In this document: positions 19,746-28,722 of the stretch, piece after piece
How positions within the stretch are numbered: the first letter of the stretch is position 1
Layout: the number at the start of each line of letters is the position of its first letter
Source: Acinetobacter sp. SAAs474
Lineage (GTDB): Bacteria > Pseudomonadota > Gammaproteobacteria > Pseudomonadales > Moraxellaceae
DNA length: 64,000 nucleotides
Assembly (NCBI RefSeq): GCF_032823475.1
Contig: NZ_CP127915.1
Span: 1,054,001 to 1,118,000 of the forward strand
Direction: 5' to 3'
Made by a program: the position numbers and the translations under genes
The notes under the pieces: generated by a model
Databases searched by the model: none
What the model saw: the letters and a program-made list of their open reading frames with translations, nothing else
Told to the model about the DNA's origin: nothing

Positions 19746-21545
19746 GTGAACGAAAACGCGCGACAACATATTGAAAAAATTTTAGCCAATATGACCACTT
19801 TACCTGGCGTATATCGTATGCTGGGTAAAGAGGGAGAGTTATTATATGTTGGTAAAGCCAAAAATTTAAAAAATCGTGTCGCCAGTTATTTTGTTAAAAC
19901 CATTGATCACCCTAAAACGCAAGCCTTAGTTGCACGTATTTATGATATTCAAACTTTGGTGGTTCGTTCTGAAACAGAAGCATTATTACTTGAACAGAAT
20001 TTAATTAAATTACATCGTCCTCCTTACAATATTATGCTAAGGGACGATAAATCTTATGTTTATATTTTTATTTCAGCAGATCAGCCTTATCCACGTATTG
20101 CTTCTGGTCGAGGTAAGGCGAAGCACGGCATAGGTAAATTTTTTGGTCCTTATCCTAGTGCGTATAGTGCACGCGATACCTTGGTTGTCTTACAAAAATT
20201 ATTTAATGTACGTCAGTGTGAAAATAGCTATTTTTCACAACGTAAAAGGCCATGTCTACAATATCAAATTAAACGTTGTTCAGCACCTTGCGTTGGTTTG
20301 ATTTCACCACAGGATTATCAAGAGGATGTTGCGAACTCGATTCGTTTTTTAAGCGGAGATACCAAGCAGCTTGATCGAGAGTTGATTGCTAAAATGGAGG
20401 CTGCTGCTGCTGATTTGGCATTTGAAAAAGCTGTTTTTTATCGTGATCGTATGGCGTTATTGCGAGAAGTCCAATCACAACAAGCGATTTATACCTTAAA
20501 AGGTGAAGCTGATATTATTGCGATTGCTTATCAGGCTGGAATGACTTGTGTCCAAATAATGCATGTCCGTCATGGTAAAATGTTGGGTGGGAATAGCTAT
20601 TTCCCTGATATGTTGGGTGATGATTTGGGACAGATGTTGTCTAACTTTTTGGCTAATTTTTATTTTCAAGTTGCAGATGAGATACCTGCTGAATTAATTG
20701 TCAATGTTGATTTACCAGATCGTCAAGAGTTACAAGCAGCATTACAGCAGCATTTTCAACAAAAAATACAGATTAAATCACAAGTTCGTGAAACACGTGC
20801 AGAATGGCTTGAGTTGGCTAGCATGAATGTTCAGCATGCAATTCAAGGTAAGCTGGCCAACCATTTTGAATTAAAAGAGCGTTTTTATCAATTAGAACAA
20901 ATACTCGGGCGTTCAGTAGATCGTATCGAATGTTTTGATATTTCTCATACGATGGGAGAGGCAACAATCGCTTCTTGTGTGGTCTTTGATCAAGGTGGTG
21001 CACGAAAACGTGATTATCGACAATTTGCTATCAATGATATTGTCGGTGGTGATGACTATGCAGCAATGCGACAAGCATTAACACGTCGTTATCAGAAAAA
21101 TATCTTACCGGACTTGTTGTTAATTGATGGTGGTCGGGGGCAATTACATATGGCTATGGAGGTGATGCAAACACTTGGCTTGGATGCTTTTATGATTGGT
21201 GTATCTAAAGGAGAAGGGCGTAAACCCGGCTTGGAAACTTTACATTTCACAGATGGTCGTAAAATACAGTTAGCAGAAGATCATAAAGCTTTACATTTGA
21301 TTCAGCAGGTACGCGATGAGGCGCACCGCTTTGCAATTACCAAACATCGTGCCAAACGCGATAAAAAGCGTGCTTCTTCTGTGTTAGAGGTGATTCCTGG
21401 ATTAGGCCCCAAACGTCGTCGGGATTTATTAACTCATTTTGGTGGAATTCAAGGCGTATTGAAAGCTTCGGAAAAAGATTTAACTGCTGTACCTGGTTTA
21501 GGTGAAGTGATGGCCAGAACAATTTATAAAATCTTACATGAATAA
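19746..21545 (+). CDS. uvrC: Excinuclease ABC subunit C
   Basis: UvrC makes the dual incisions in nucleotide excision repair. The 599-residue protein has an N-terminal GIY-YIG nuclease ([24 protein letters not shown]), a cysteine-containing linker ([29 protein letters not shown]), a UVR motif, the RNase H-like C-terminal nuclease ([22 protein letters not shown]) and tandem helix-hairpin-helix motifs at the end. The start is GTG 19746 with AAGG upstream. It is followed by pgsA, an order common in gammaproteobacteria. Confidence 0.97.
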   Translation: MNENARQHIEKILANMTTLPGVYRMLGKEGELLYVGKAKNLKNRVASYFVKTIDHPKTQALVARIYDIQTLVVRSETEALLLEQNLIKLHRPPYNIMLRDDKSYVYIFISADQPYPRIASGRGKAKHGIGKFFGPYPSAYSARDTLVVLQKLFNVRQCENSYFSQRKRPCLQYQIKRCSAPCVGLISPQDYQEDVANSIRFLSGDTKQLDRELIAKMEAAAADLAFEKAVFYRDRMALLREVQSQQAIYTLKGEADIIAIAYQAGMTCVQIMHVRHGKMLGGNSYFPDMLGDDLGQMLSNFLANFYFQVADEIPAELIVNVDLPDRQELQAALQQHFQQKIQIKSQVRETRAEWLELASMNVQHAIQGKLANHFELKERFYQLEQILGRSVDRIECFDISHTMGEATIASCVVFDQGGARKRDYRQFAINDIVGGDDYAAMRQALTRRYQKNILPDLLLIDGGRGQLHMAMEVMQTLGLDAFMIGVSKGEGRKPGLETLHFTDGRKIQLAEDHKALHLIQQVRDEAHRFAITKHRAKRDKKRASSVLEVIPGLGPKRRRDLLTHFGGIQGVLKASEKDLTAVPGLGEVMARTIYKILHE

Positions 21546-21801
21546 TGGCGAAATTTGTTTAATGATCAACGTCGAATTGCATCATGGATCATCATGAAAT
21601 GAGATATTTTATATTTGATTTATACTACAAAATATAGCCATGTATAAATATAGGACGATACTGAACAGAATGACGTGAGACCGTTGCAATTTTTGCCTAG
21701 TGACACATTTAGACATTTCGTATAAAGTGAACGCATTAATGATGGATAAGCTCTCAAATTTAGATGCGTATTTATCGTAAATTTAAGGGGAAAAACTGGC
21801 G

Positions 21802-22392
21802 GTGTCTATGACAACAGGTCGAATCCTGAATATACCTAATATTTTAACTTTAGCACGTATTGCCTTAATTCCTGTATTCCTTTTGGTGGTTTATTGGCCA
21901 TCGCATGGAATTACTGAACAACAGGGCAGTATGACGCGTCATATTATTTTAACTGCCATTTTTATTGTTGCTGCGGTAACAGATTGGTTTGATGGTTATT
22001 TAGCTCGCACACTGAATCAAACTTCTGCTTTTGGTCGCTTCTTAGACCCTGTTGCAGATAAACTCATGGTTGCAGTTGCCTTGATTGTTTTAGTGCAATG
22101 GCAGCCTTCCATTTCTATGGCATTTGCAGCTATTGTGATTATTTCACGTGAAATCACCGTGTCTGCTTTACGTGAGTGGATGGCTGAACTTGGCGCACGT
22201 ACCAATGTTGCGGTATCTACTGTTGGTAAATATAAAACAGCATTTCAAATGATCGCGATTTCAGTCTTTTTATTGAATTGGCAACCTCTTGAAATGTTAG
22301 GTTATGCCTTGTTATATACTGCGGTCATATTGACGTTATGGTCGATGTTTATTTATTTAAAAGCTGCTTGGCCATATTTAAAGCAACCTTAA
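21802..22392 (+). CDS. pgsA: CDP-diacylglycerol-glycerol-3-phosphate phosphatidyltransferase
   Basis: PgsA makes phosphatidylglycerol phosphate, the committed step to phosphatidylglycerol and cardiolipin, in the inner membrane. The CDP-alcohol phosphotransferase signature is complete: DG-(x2)-AR-(x8)-G-(x3)-D-(x3)-D in the stretch from DWFDGYLAR to FLDPVADKL. The protein has about five membrane helices over 196 residues. GTG 21802 has AAGGGG 11 nt upstream; ATG 21808 is an equally possible start. It lies 256 nt after uvrC. Confidence 0.95.
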   Translation: MSMTTGRILNIPNILTLARIALIPVFLLVVYWPSHGITEQQGSMTRHIILTAIFIVAAVTDWFDGYLARTLNQTSAFGRFLDPVADKLMVAVALIVLVQWQPSISMAFAAIVIISREITVSALREWMAELGARTNVAVSTVGKYKTAFQMIAISVFLLNWQPLEMLGYALLYTAVILTLWSMFIYLKAAWPYLKQP

Positions 22393-22440
22393 GTCGTATC
22401 TGTCAGCTTGAGTGACACTCATAGAAATATCGCTTGTAAA

Positions 22441-22467
22441 AAAGCCCATGATGAACATGGGCCTTTT
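22441..22467 (+). terminator. Rho-independent terminator of pgsA
   Basis: GCCCATG (22444-22450) pairs with CATGGGC (22456-22462) around ATGAA, flanked by A residues before and C plus TTTT after. Confidence 0.82.
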
Positions 22468-22610
22468 ACTCTCTGAGGGTTGGTGATATCATGGATTCAA
22501 CCCTAAGGAATCATAGATGACTACGAAGAACAATAATCATATTATGAGAATTTTACCTTTAATACAACTTTTTTAAAGATTAATCATGAATAAATTATTG
22601 AATTATATTG

Positions 22611-23375
22611 CTATTGTTGTGAAAGAATGGCGAATTTTTGCTCAATTAGATAAGCGTTTTCCTGCAAAATTTCAATTAATTTAGCCAGATTAACAAATTC
22701 AAAACGATTTCTTGATGCCAATAACGTTAACGCAAGTGGGGACTCTTTATTCGAAAATTTAATTGGTACAGAAACACCAGCAATATGAGGGTCTAATTCA
22801 CCATTAGAAAAATAATAGCCTTGTTTTTTGATTTTTTTCATTTTTAGCATGAATTCACTTTCATCAGTTGCAAAACCGACTTCCGCTAATTCTGTAGCAT
22901 AACGTTGGTAATAACTTAAAATTTCTTGTTTAGGTAGATGTGACATCATCACTTTGGCAGATGAGCCAACAAAAACAGGGCGTGGACAGCCACGACCATA
23001 AGACAGTAGTACTGTATTTTTAAAAATTTCATCATGTAAGTCGATACATGAATCATGATTTAAATGTGTCAGCAAACAAGAAAACTCTGTGCGTTCTACA
23101 ATATCCTTCATAAAAGGAATACTAATTTGTACCAGCGGATCTGTGGTGCGTGAAATATAGTCCAAAATAGCAATTTTTGAACCTAGGGTATAATCCCCTG
23201 AAGTACCACTTAAGCGTTGTAAAATTTCTGCCGAAACCAATTCTTTAAGGTAGCGATAACTGGTAGGTTTAGATAATCCTAATTCTGCACTAATCGTATC
23301 CACATTAATGACAGGACGAGAGACTGAAAACAGGTCTAAAACGGTTAGGATTTTGCCAAAACTAGAAAGAGCCAT
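22611..23375 (-). CDS. IclR-family transcriptional regulator
   Basis: The 254-residue protein has an N-terminal winged helix-turn-helix (residues about 8-70, VDTISAELGLSKPTSYRYLKELVSAEIL) and a C-terminal effector domain of the IclR type (RTEFSCLLTHLN, then RGCPRPVFVGSSAKVMMSHL, and the motif GVSVPIKF). IclR proteins respond to small aromatic or carboxylic metabolites. Its neighbour across a 514-nt divergent gap is the ydhR-like gene, a possible target, but no binding site is evident. Confidence 0.9.
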   Translation of the reverse strand: MALSSFGKILTVLDLFSVSRPVINVDTISAELGLSKPTSYRYLKELVSAEILQRLSGTSGDYTLGSKIAILDYISRTTDPLVQISIPFMKDIVERTEFSCLLTHLNHDSCIDLHDEIFKNTVLLSYGRGCPRPVFVGSSAKVMMSHLPKQEILSYYQRYATELAEVGFATDESEFMLKMKKIKKQGYYFSNGELDPHIAGVSVPIKFSNKESPLALTLLASRNRFEFVNLAKLIEILQENAYLIEQKFAILSQQ

Positions 23376-23889
23376 AAGCCAGATTGCTCAATAATAAAAA
23401 ACGAAAAGGTGAAATCATAAAGTTAGTTTATAACAAAATGATGAAAAGTGATGTCATGTTTTGAAACATTTAATCGATAAGCTGGTATTTTTTTACGATT
23501 ACTGTCGTGCAAATGTAGTATTGCTCATGTCAGCGCATATCAATTGCATGATGAGATCATCTACTGACACGATATTGCAGGTTGTTTTTTAATCTATGAT
23601 AGATTGATCATGAAAAAATGGCGAAATTGCTTTTTAAGTAATGAATAAAAATATTGAGTAGCATAGCACTTCAGTATCAAAAGCATGCCAAGCCTAGTGT
23701 CGTTGTGATATTGGTGTTATGTGCTATCAACGATGTGATAGGCCATAATGATGGTTATTTAGCGAGATTGGCTTGATCTGTGTTCAACATAGACAGAATT
23801 GACGAGTACTATCGAATGTGAATGGATTTTGATGAGATCGTCTACAATCACTTTACTTATTTTTAATAGATATTTCTAAGGAGTTTATT
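23376..23889. other. Intergenic region iclR-type gene / ydhR
   Basis: About 514 nt between divergent genes. It should hold two promoters. I see no ORF with a ribosome binding site, no strong inverted repeat and no RNA gene signature. Confidence 0.5.
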
Positions 23890-24207
23890 ATGGCGGTTAT
23901 TTTACAGGTCGACTTCCCATCTCAAGGACCCTTTGGTGAAGAAATGAGCCAAATGTATCAAGCACTGGCGGAGAGTATTAATCAAGAACCTGGATTAATT
24001 TGGAAAATTTGGACTGAACATCGTGATACTCAACATGCGGGTGGAATTTACTTATTTGATCATGAACAGCATGCTCAACAATATCTTAAGATGCATACGG
24101 AACGCTTAGAGCATTTAGGTATTCAAAATATTCGTGGACAGATTTTTCATGTTAATCCGGCACTTTGTCAAATTAATCATGCCGATTTTGTCAATCACGA
24201 CGAGTAA
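23890..24207 (+). CDS. ydhR: YdhR-family putative monooxygenase
   Basis: The 105-residue protein closely follows E. coli YdhR: VDFPSQGPFGEEM, LAESINQEPGLIWKIWTE and AGGIYLFD are family hallmarks. YdhR forms a dimeric ferredoxin-like alpha+beta barrel related to cofactor-free monooxygenases; its substrate is not established. AAGGAG precedes the ATG. It lies opposite the IclR-type regulator and upstream of the CraA pump gene. Confidence 0.88.
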   Translation: MAVILQVDFPSQGPFGEEMSQMYQALAESINQEPGLIWKIWTEHRDTQHAGGIYLFDHEQHAQQYLKMHTERLEHLGIQNIRGQIFHVNPALCQINHADFVNHDE

Positions 24208-24515
24208 TATATTGAAAAGAGGAAAATATGTTTAGATTCAATATCGCTATTTTCCTCATCGCTTGTGCTGCAATATGACGAGTACTTATTTAGACAATGA
24301 ACCATTTTTAATTGGAGTAAATACCGAGAGATCATCACTATTTTGAATGCCATGATTGACGTCACTCAATTTAATCTTTAGGCTTTATTTCAACCCGTTC
24401 TTTTATATTTACTGTGCTTTATCTTTTTTAATCTATGGCTCTAAGTTCAATTCGCAAGGTATTTTTAATGTCTTGCAGCTGATTTTTATTACACTTATTC
24501 TATCACTCAATATTT
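24208..24515. other. Intergenic region ydhR / craA with a hairpin and a 16-codon ORF
   Basis: GAGGAAAATA (24219-24228) can pair with TATTTTCCTC (24248-24257) around a 19-nt loop. The same stretch contains a 16-codon ORF at 24228-24278 encoding MFRFNIAIFLIACAAI, with AGAGGAAA just before its ATG. The remaining 230 nt up to craA are AT-rich and probably contain its promoter. Confidence 0.45.
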
Positions 24516-25748
24516 ATGCAAAATATATCACGGCCCATTCCGTTGAATCAGGCCAGCCTGATGTTTCCACTCGCACTCGTACTATTTGAATTTTCTGTTT
24601 ATATTGGTAATGATTTAATTCAGCCAGCTATGCTTGCCATTACCAAAGATTTTGCAGTAAGTAGTTCATGGGCACCATCTTCCATGTCATTTTATTTACT
24701 TGGTGGTGCATGTGTTGCATGGTTACTGGGTCCATTATCTGATCGTTTAGGGCGCAAAAAAGTGCTCTTGTGGGGGGTGATTTTTTTTGCACTGACCTGC
24801 TTGTTAATTTTATTGACGACACAAATTGAAAGCTTTTTAGCATTACGCTTTTTACAAGGCTTTGGCTTATCTGTAATTTCAGCAATTGGTTATGCTGCAA
24901 TTCAAGAAATATTTGATGAAAGGGATGCCATTAAAGTGATGGCATTGATGGCGAATGTTTCATTACTGGCACCCCTATTAGGACCTGTATTGGGTGCCTT
25001 TATGATTGATTATGTGTCTTGGCATTGGGGATTTATTGCAATTGCCGCTTTGACGATGATCAGTTGGATTGGCTTAAAAATCAATATGCCGGAAATTAAG
25101 CTGCGCAGCACACAGCAGCCTTTAAGTGAAATTGGCAATGACTTTAAACAAGTCTTTAACAATAAACGTTTTTTAGCTTTTACACTGGCTTTACCTTTAG
25201 TCAGCATGCCGTTAATGCTGTGGATTGCATTATCTCCAGTAATGTTAGTCGAGTATTTTGGGCTAAGCAGTGTGCAATATGGTTTGGCTCAATTTCCCGT
25301 GTTGGGTGGATTGATTTTGGGTAATTTAGTCTTATTTAAAATTATTGACCGTTTGCCATTAGGACAAACCATTGTCATTGGCTTGCCCCTTATGTTACTG
25401 GGGACCATCATTATAATGGCTGGCTTAATATGGCAACACTATTTTATTCTCTGTCTTATTGTCGGTATGACATTGATTAGTTTTGGAGAAGGAATGAGCT
25501 TTTCTGTGCTGTATCGATTTGCTTTAATGTCTTCAAATGTTTCTAAAGGTACAGTGGCAGCCGCAATTTCAGTTTTACTGATGATGAGCTTTTTTATCTT
25601 TTTGGAATTAGGCCGGATTCTCTATGAAATTTTTCATCTTTGGTCCTATAGTTTAATGTGCTTTATTTTTATTGCACTATGGTTTACTTGGCCGCGTAGA
25701 GCAGTGCAAAACCTAATGCAACAACGACAACAACAGGGCCAATTTTAA
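24516..25748 (+). CDS. craA: MFS drug efflux pump CraA/MdfA
   Basis: The 410-residue, 12-helix transporter matches MdfA along its whole length: FPLALVLFEFSVYIGNDLIQPAML (with the membrane-embedded acidic residue of MdfA-type pumps), WLLGPLSDRLGRKKV (MFS motif A), and ALMANVSLLAPLLGPVLGA (motif C). CraA is the Acinetobacter member, best known for proton-driven chloramphenicol export. The ATG at 24516 has no clear ribosome binding site, but the N-terminus aligns with MdfA. It is a chromosomal, probably intrinsic pump; substrates of this allele are not determinable here. Confidence 0.87.
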   Translation: MQNISRPIPLNQASLMFPLALVLFEFSVYIGNDLIQPAMLAITKDFAVSSSWAPSSMSFYLLGGACVAWLLGPLSDRLGRKKVLLWGVIFFALTCLLILLTTQIESFLALRFLQGFGLSVISAIGYAAIQEIFDERDAIKVMALMANVSLLAPLLGPVLGAFMIDYVSWHWGFIAIAALTMISWIGLKINMPEIKLRSTQQPLSEIGNDFKQVFNNKRFLAFTLALPLVSMPLMLWIALSPVMLVEYFGLSSVQYGLAQFPVLGGLILGNLVLFKIIDRLPLGQTIVIGLPLMLLGTIIIMAGLIWQHYFILCLIVGMTLISFGEGMSFSVLYRFALMSSNVSKGTVAAAISVLLMMSFFIFLELGRILYEIFHLWSYSLMCFIFIALWFTWPRRAVQNLMQQRQQQGQF

Positions 25749-25784
25749 CTTTTGATTTTAGCAATATCTGATGATGATAAAGTC

Positions 25785-25825
25785 ATAAACCACAGTGCTG
25801 CTGTATGATAGGCATTGTGGTTTAT
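25785..25825. other. 14-bp inverted repeat between convergent genes
   Basis: ATAAACCACAGTGC (25785-25798) pairs with GCATTGTGGTTTAT (25812-25825), with one G-T pair, around a 13-nt loop. It sits midway between the convergent craA and DUF3817 genes with no T-run after it. Confidence 0.6.
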
Positions 25826-25840
25826 TAAAGGTATCATTAA

Positions 25841-26140
25841 TTAGATTGAGGACTGATCTTTACTGAGTTGTTGTACTTTTTTATCAAACACAAATGGACC
25901 AAAGGGTAAAATAGAAGCCACAGTTCCAGCCAGAAACACCTTAATGGCCCATTTTTCTCTTTGGCATACCCAAAATAAGGCTGCGAGGAAGAGAATAAAT
26001 AATAAGCCATGCCCCATGCCGACATATTTTACGAGAACAGGATTATCGAGTACATATTTAACAGGCATTGCGATAAATAAAAGTACAAGAAAAGAAAGAC
26101 CTTCTAAAAAACCGACAATGCGTAACGTTCTGATATTCAT
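25841..26140 (-). CDS. DUF3817-family small integral membrane protein
   Basis: The 99-residue protein starts MNIRTLRIVGFLEGLSFLVLLFIAMPVKY and contains VKYVGMGHGLLFILFL and LPFGPFVFDKK, the pattern of the YdzA-like DUF3817 family with three membrane helices. No function is known. The ATG at 26140 is preferred because the 10-residue upstream extension lacks family character. It is a single gene, convergent with craA. Confidence 0.85.
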   Translation of the reverse strand: MNIRTLRIVGFLEGLSFLVLLFIAMPVKYVLDNPVLVKYVGMGHGLLFILFLAALFWVCQREKWAIKVFLAGTVASILPFGPFVFDKKVQQLSKDQSSI

Positions 26141-26521
26141 AACTGTATAATCACAAGTAGATCGATACAAAGAGTGTATCCGAGAATCTTGATCAGTGAA
26201 ATTAATCTGTTGTAAAAATTAAAATGAATATCACGTTTTTGTTGCATCAAGTCATCATAATTGAAGAAATTGGCTTAAGTTCTGCTCTTTGCTCAGGAAT
26301 GGATATCATGATCTGATCGCGTCGCTTGATCCCGTCAGATCAAACTGAACCTTTCTTGTCATATGCATAAACGCAATGTTAGATCAAATAATCTACGCTG
26401 ATCGATAGCTGTGAAACACAAGCGTCAATTGCATAATCTGATTGTTGAAATACTGTAGCAATCGATATACTCAGTGCCGATAAAACAATAGCTAAATCTA
26501 GAATGAAGAAGTTTTATTAAT
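26141..26521. other. Intergenic region with GATC-rich inverted repeat
   Basis: This 381-nt gap lies between two minus-strand genes. TTGATC (26326-26331) and GATCAA (26338-26343) form an inverted repeat with a 6-nt spacer, and several more GATC motifs cluster nearby. It must contain the DUF3817 gene promoter. No ORF or RNA gene is visible. Confidence 0.4.
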
Positions 26522-27409
26522 TTAATAAAATGAAAATTTTGTAATTTTATCTTTAATCCAATTCATAAAATGTTTGACACGAGGTGAAATTAATTTCATA
26601 TGTGGATATACAAAATGGATAGGAATCAAATCATGATTAAAATCATGGAGGATAATGTTTAATTGTTTTGATTGTATTGCTTTTGCAACTTGATAATAAT
26701 AGAAGCAACCTACCCCCAAGCCTTCAATACATGCCTGTCTTGCCACAGAAACTTGATCTGTAAATAATATGGGTTTGTTGGCTACGATTATTTTTTCACC
26801 CTGATCAATAAACACCCAGTCATATCTAAAGCTCGAAATTAAAACTCTTTTTTTATTTTTTAAATCAATAGGTTTTAGTATTTTTTCTTTATTTAAAAAT
26901 GATTGGCTTGCACAGTAAACTAATTGAGTTTGGCCAATTTGTGTGGCAATTAATGAGGAGTCAGGCAAATCTCCAATCCGTATCGCAAGATCAAGCTGAC
27001 TTTGCACAATATCCTCACATTGATCACTTAAATTCAATTGTATTGATACAGCTGGATATTGTTTGAGGTATTCATTAACCAGCGGTGCAATAAAAATATT
27101 GCCAAATTCTATGGGCGCTGAAATTTTTAATTCGCCAGAAATACTATTTTTTCGTGTTTCTAATGAGGCTTGCATCAAGTCGATTTCACTCAAAATATGT
27201 CTACACCATGCTAAATATTCAGCACCTTCTTCTGTTAAGGAAATACGTCGAGTAGTTCGATTTACTAATCGTATTCCCAAACTTTCTTCTAAAGATGCTA
27301 ATAGTCTAGCAATCGATGAGGGTGAACTGTTGAGGAGTTCTGCTGCTTTCGATAAGCTTCCTTGCTCGATAATACATGCAAAAGATTTCATCGCTTTTAA
27401 TTGATCCAT
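26522..27409 (-). CDS. LysR-family transcriptional regulator
   Basis: The 295-residue protein has the LysR winged helix-turn-helix at residues 1-60 (FACIIEQGSLSKAAELLNSSPSSIARLLASLEESLGIRLVNRTTRR) and a periplasmic-binding-like effector domain from about 90. GAGGTAAG precedes the ATG. It is transcribed away from the VOC/GST pair with only 86 nt between starts, the usual arrangement in which a LysR protein controls the divergent operon and itself. Confidence 0.93.
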   Translation of the reverse strand: MDQLKAMKSFACIIEQGSLSKAAELLNSSPSSIARLLASLEESLGIRLVNRTTRRISLTEEGAEYLAWCRHILSEIDLMQASLETRKNSISGELKISAPIEFGNIFIAPLVNEYLKQYPAVSIQLNLSDQCEDIVQSQLDLAIRIGDLPDSSLIATQIGQTQLVYCASQSFLNKEKILKPIDLKNKKRVLISSFRYDWVFIDQGEKIIVANKPILFTDQVSVARQACIEGLGVGCFYYYQVAKAIQSKQLNIILHDFNHDLIPIHFVYPHMKLISPRVKHFMNWIKDKITKFSFY

Positions 27410-27495
27410 GACTTACCTCTATATCTTTGCATTTTTTGCAAAAGACTTATGTCTAGACATATCTTAATCATTATGACTGAAATCATTATATTTCA

Positions 27496-27945
27496 ATGCA
27501 TAAACTTAAAGTTAGATATGAAATGAAGAAGCGATTCTGTTCTCAAGCTCCGATCAAAGTACTTAGCTATGATCATGTTGGTATTCGTGTCAGCAATAAG
27601 CAACGCGCCTTAAATTTTTATCAATCGCTAGGCTTTGTTGAAACTGCATGTTTTGAAGCCTATGAGGCCAATGAAATGATGAGTGCGAATGGTGTGCGTA
27701 TTAATTTAATATTTAATGCATCAAGTCATTTACAGGCAAAAAATATTTTACTTGATATCGCGATTAAGTTACCGGGTATGACACACCCAGCCTTTATTGT
27801 TGATGATATTCATCTACTAGCAGATTGGCTTAATTGCAATAATATTCATATCACTGAAGGGCCAAAAGCCATTGGATCACGACGTATTGCACTTTTTATT
27901 CGAGATCCAGATGGTAATGTACTTGAATTCAATCAACTGATTTAA
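27496..27945 (+). CDS. Glyoxalase/VOC-superfamily protein
   Basis: The 149-residue protein has one vicinal-oxygen-chelate domain with its paired beta-alpha-beta-beta-beta modules: DHVGIRVSNKQRALNFYQSLGFVE near residue 25 and FIRDPDGNVLEFNQLI at the end. A metal-dependent lyase or dioxygenase acting on a small electrophile is likely. ATG 27496 and ATG 27523 are both possible and neither has a clear ribosome binding site. It precedes a GST gene by 48 nt and is divergent from the LysR gene, suggesting a small detoxification unit. Confidence 0.83.
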   Translation: MHKLKVRYEMKKRFCSQAPIKVLSYDHVGIRVSNKQRALNFYQSLGFVETACFEAYEANEMMSANGVRINLIFNASSHLQAKNILLDIAIKLPGMTHPAFIVDDIHLLADWLNCNNIHITEGPKAIGSRRIALFIRDPDGNVLEFNQLI

Positions 27946-27993
27946 TACATCATTTAAAATTTAATTGAAAATAAAACTGTGCTGAGGAAATGC

Positions 27994-28587
27994 ATGAAAC
28001 TGTATGATTTGGATCTATCTGGTAACTGTTACAAAGTTCGCTTGTTTGCATCTTTGATTCATTTAGACTTGGAAATTCATCCTGTTAATTTTCTAGAAGG
28101 TGAACATAAGACAGCGCCTTTACTGACATTAAATCCTTTTGGTGAACTGCCTATTTTTATAGATGGGAACACAACTTTAAGAGATTCACAAAGTATTCTG
28201 ATTTACTTGGCAGCTAAATATGCAGGAGAAGCATGGTGGCCAACAACACCACATCTGCAAGCTGAAGTGGCACAGTGGTTATTTACAGCAGCCAATGAAA
28301 TACAGCATGGCCCTTGTGCGGCACGTTTGGTTGATAAATTTAATTATCCACTGGATAAAAATCTAGCACTGACCAAGTCTACAAAAATTCTAACTTTGAT
28401 TAATGAACATCTTGAAGATCGAGAATGGCTTGCAATCCATCGTCCAACCATTGCTGATATTGCTATTTTTCCCTATATTGCATTAGCACATGAAGGTGGC
28501 ATTGATTTATCAAATTACAGCAATATTCATCGTTGGATGAACAATATTAAAGCTTTGGATGGTTTTTTAACCATGCCTGGGATTTAA
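27994..28587 (+). CDS. Glutathione S-transferase family protein
   Basis: The 197-residue protein has an N-terminal thioredoxin-like GST domain (MKLYDLDLSGNCYKVRLFASLIHLDLEIHPVNFLEGEHKT, then NPFGELPIFIDGNTTLRDSQSILIYLA, with the cis-Pro and glutathione-binding D-S) and an alpha-helical C-terminal domain (PTIADIAIFPYIALAHEGGIDL). GAGGA lies 5 nt before the ATG at 27994. It likely conjugates or reduces an electrophile with glutathione in the cytosol, as the partner of the VOC gene upstream. Confidence 0.9.
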   Translation: MKLYDLDLSGNCYKVRLFASLIHLDLEIHPVNFLEGEHKTAPLLTLNPFGELPIFIDGNTTLRDSQSILIYLAAKYAGEAWWPTTPHLQAEVAQWLFTAANEIQHGPCAARLVDKFNYPLDKNLALTKSTKILTLINEHLEDREWLAIHRPTIADIAIFPYIALAHEGGIDLSNYSNIHRWMNNIKALDGFLTMPGI

Positions 28588-28605
28588 AATCAGTGGGTTT
28601 GGCAT

Positions 28606-28630
28606 GATGGAGGAGCTATAGCTCCTCATC
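28606..28630. other. Palindromic hairpin between convergent genes
   Basis: GAGGAGCTATAGCTCCTC (28610-28627) is a perfect 18-bp palindrome, extended by GAT/ATC with one bulged base. It lies between the convergent GST and AI-2E-type genes. No T-run follows. Confidence 0.6.
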
Positions 28631-28722
28631 GTGAGGATATTGATGTTTTGTTTTTAGCATCACTAAATTGGCTTAGATCTAATCATACTTCATATGATGA
28701 CGATTTAAGCCACATAGTGATG

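Noticed and set aside
24356..24589. 77-codon hydrophobic ORF overlapping the start of craA
   Set aside because: TTG start without ribosome binding site, and it runs into craA in another frame; likely noise of AT-rich DNA.
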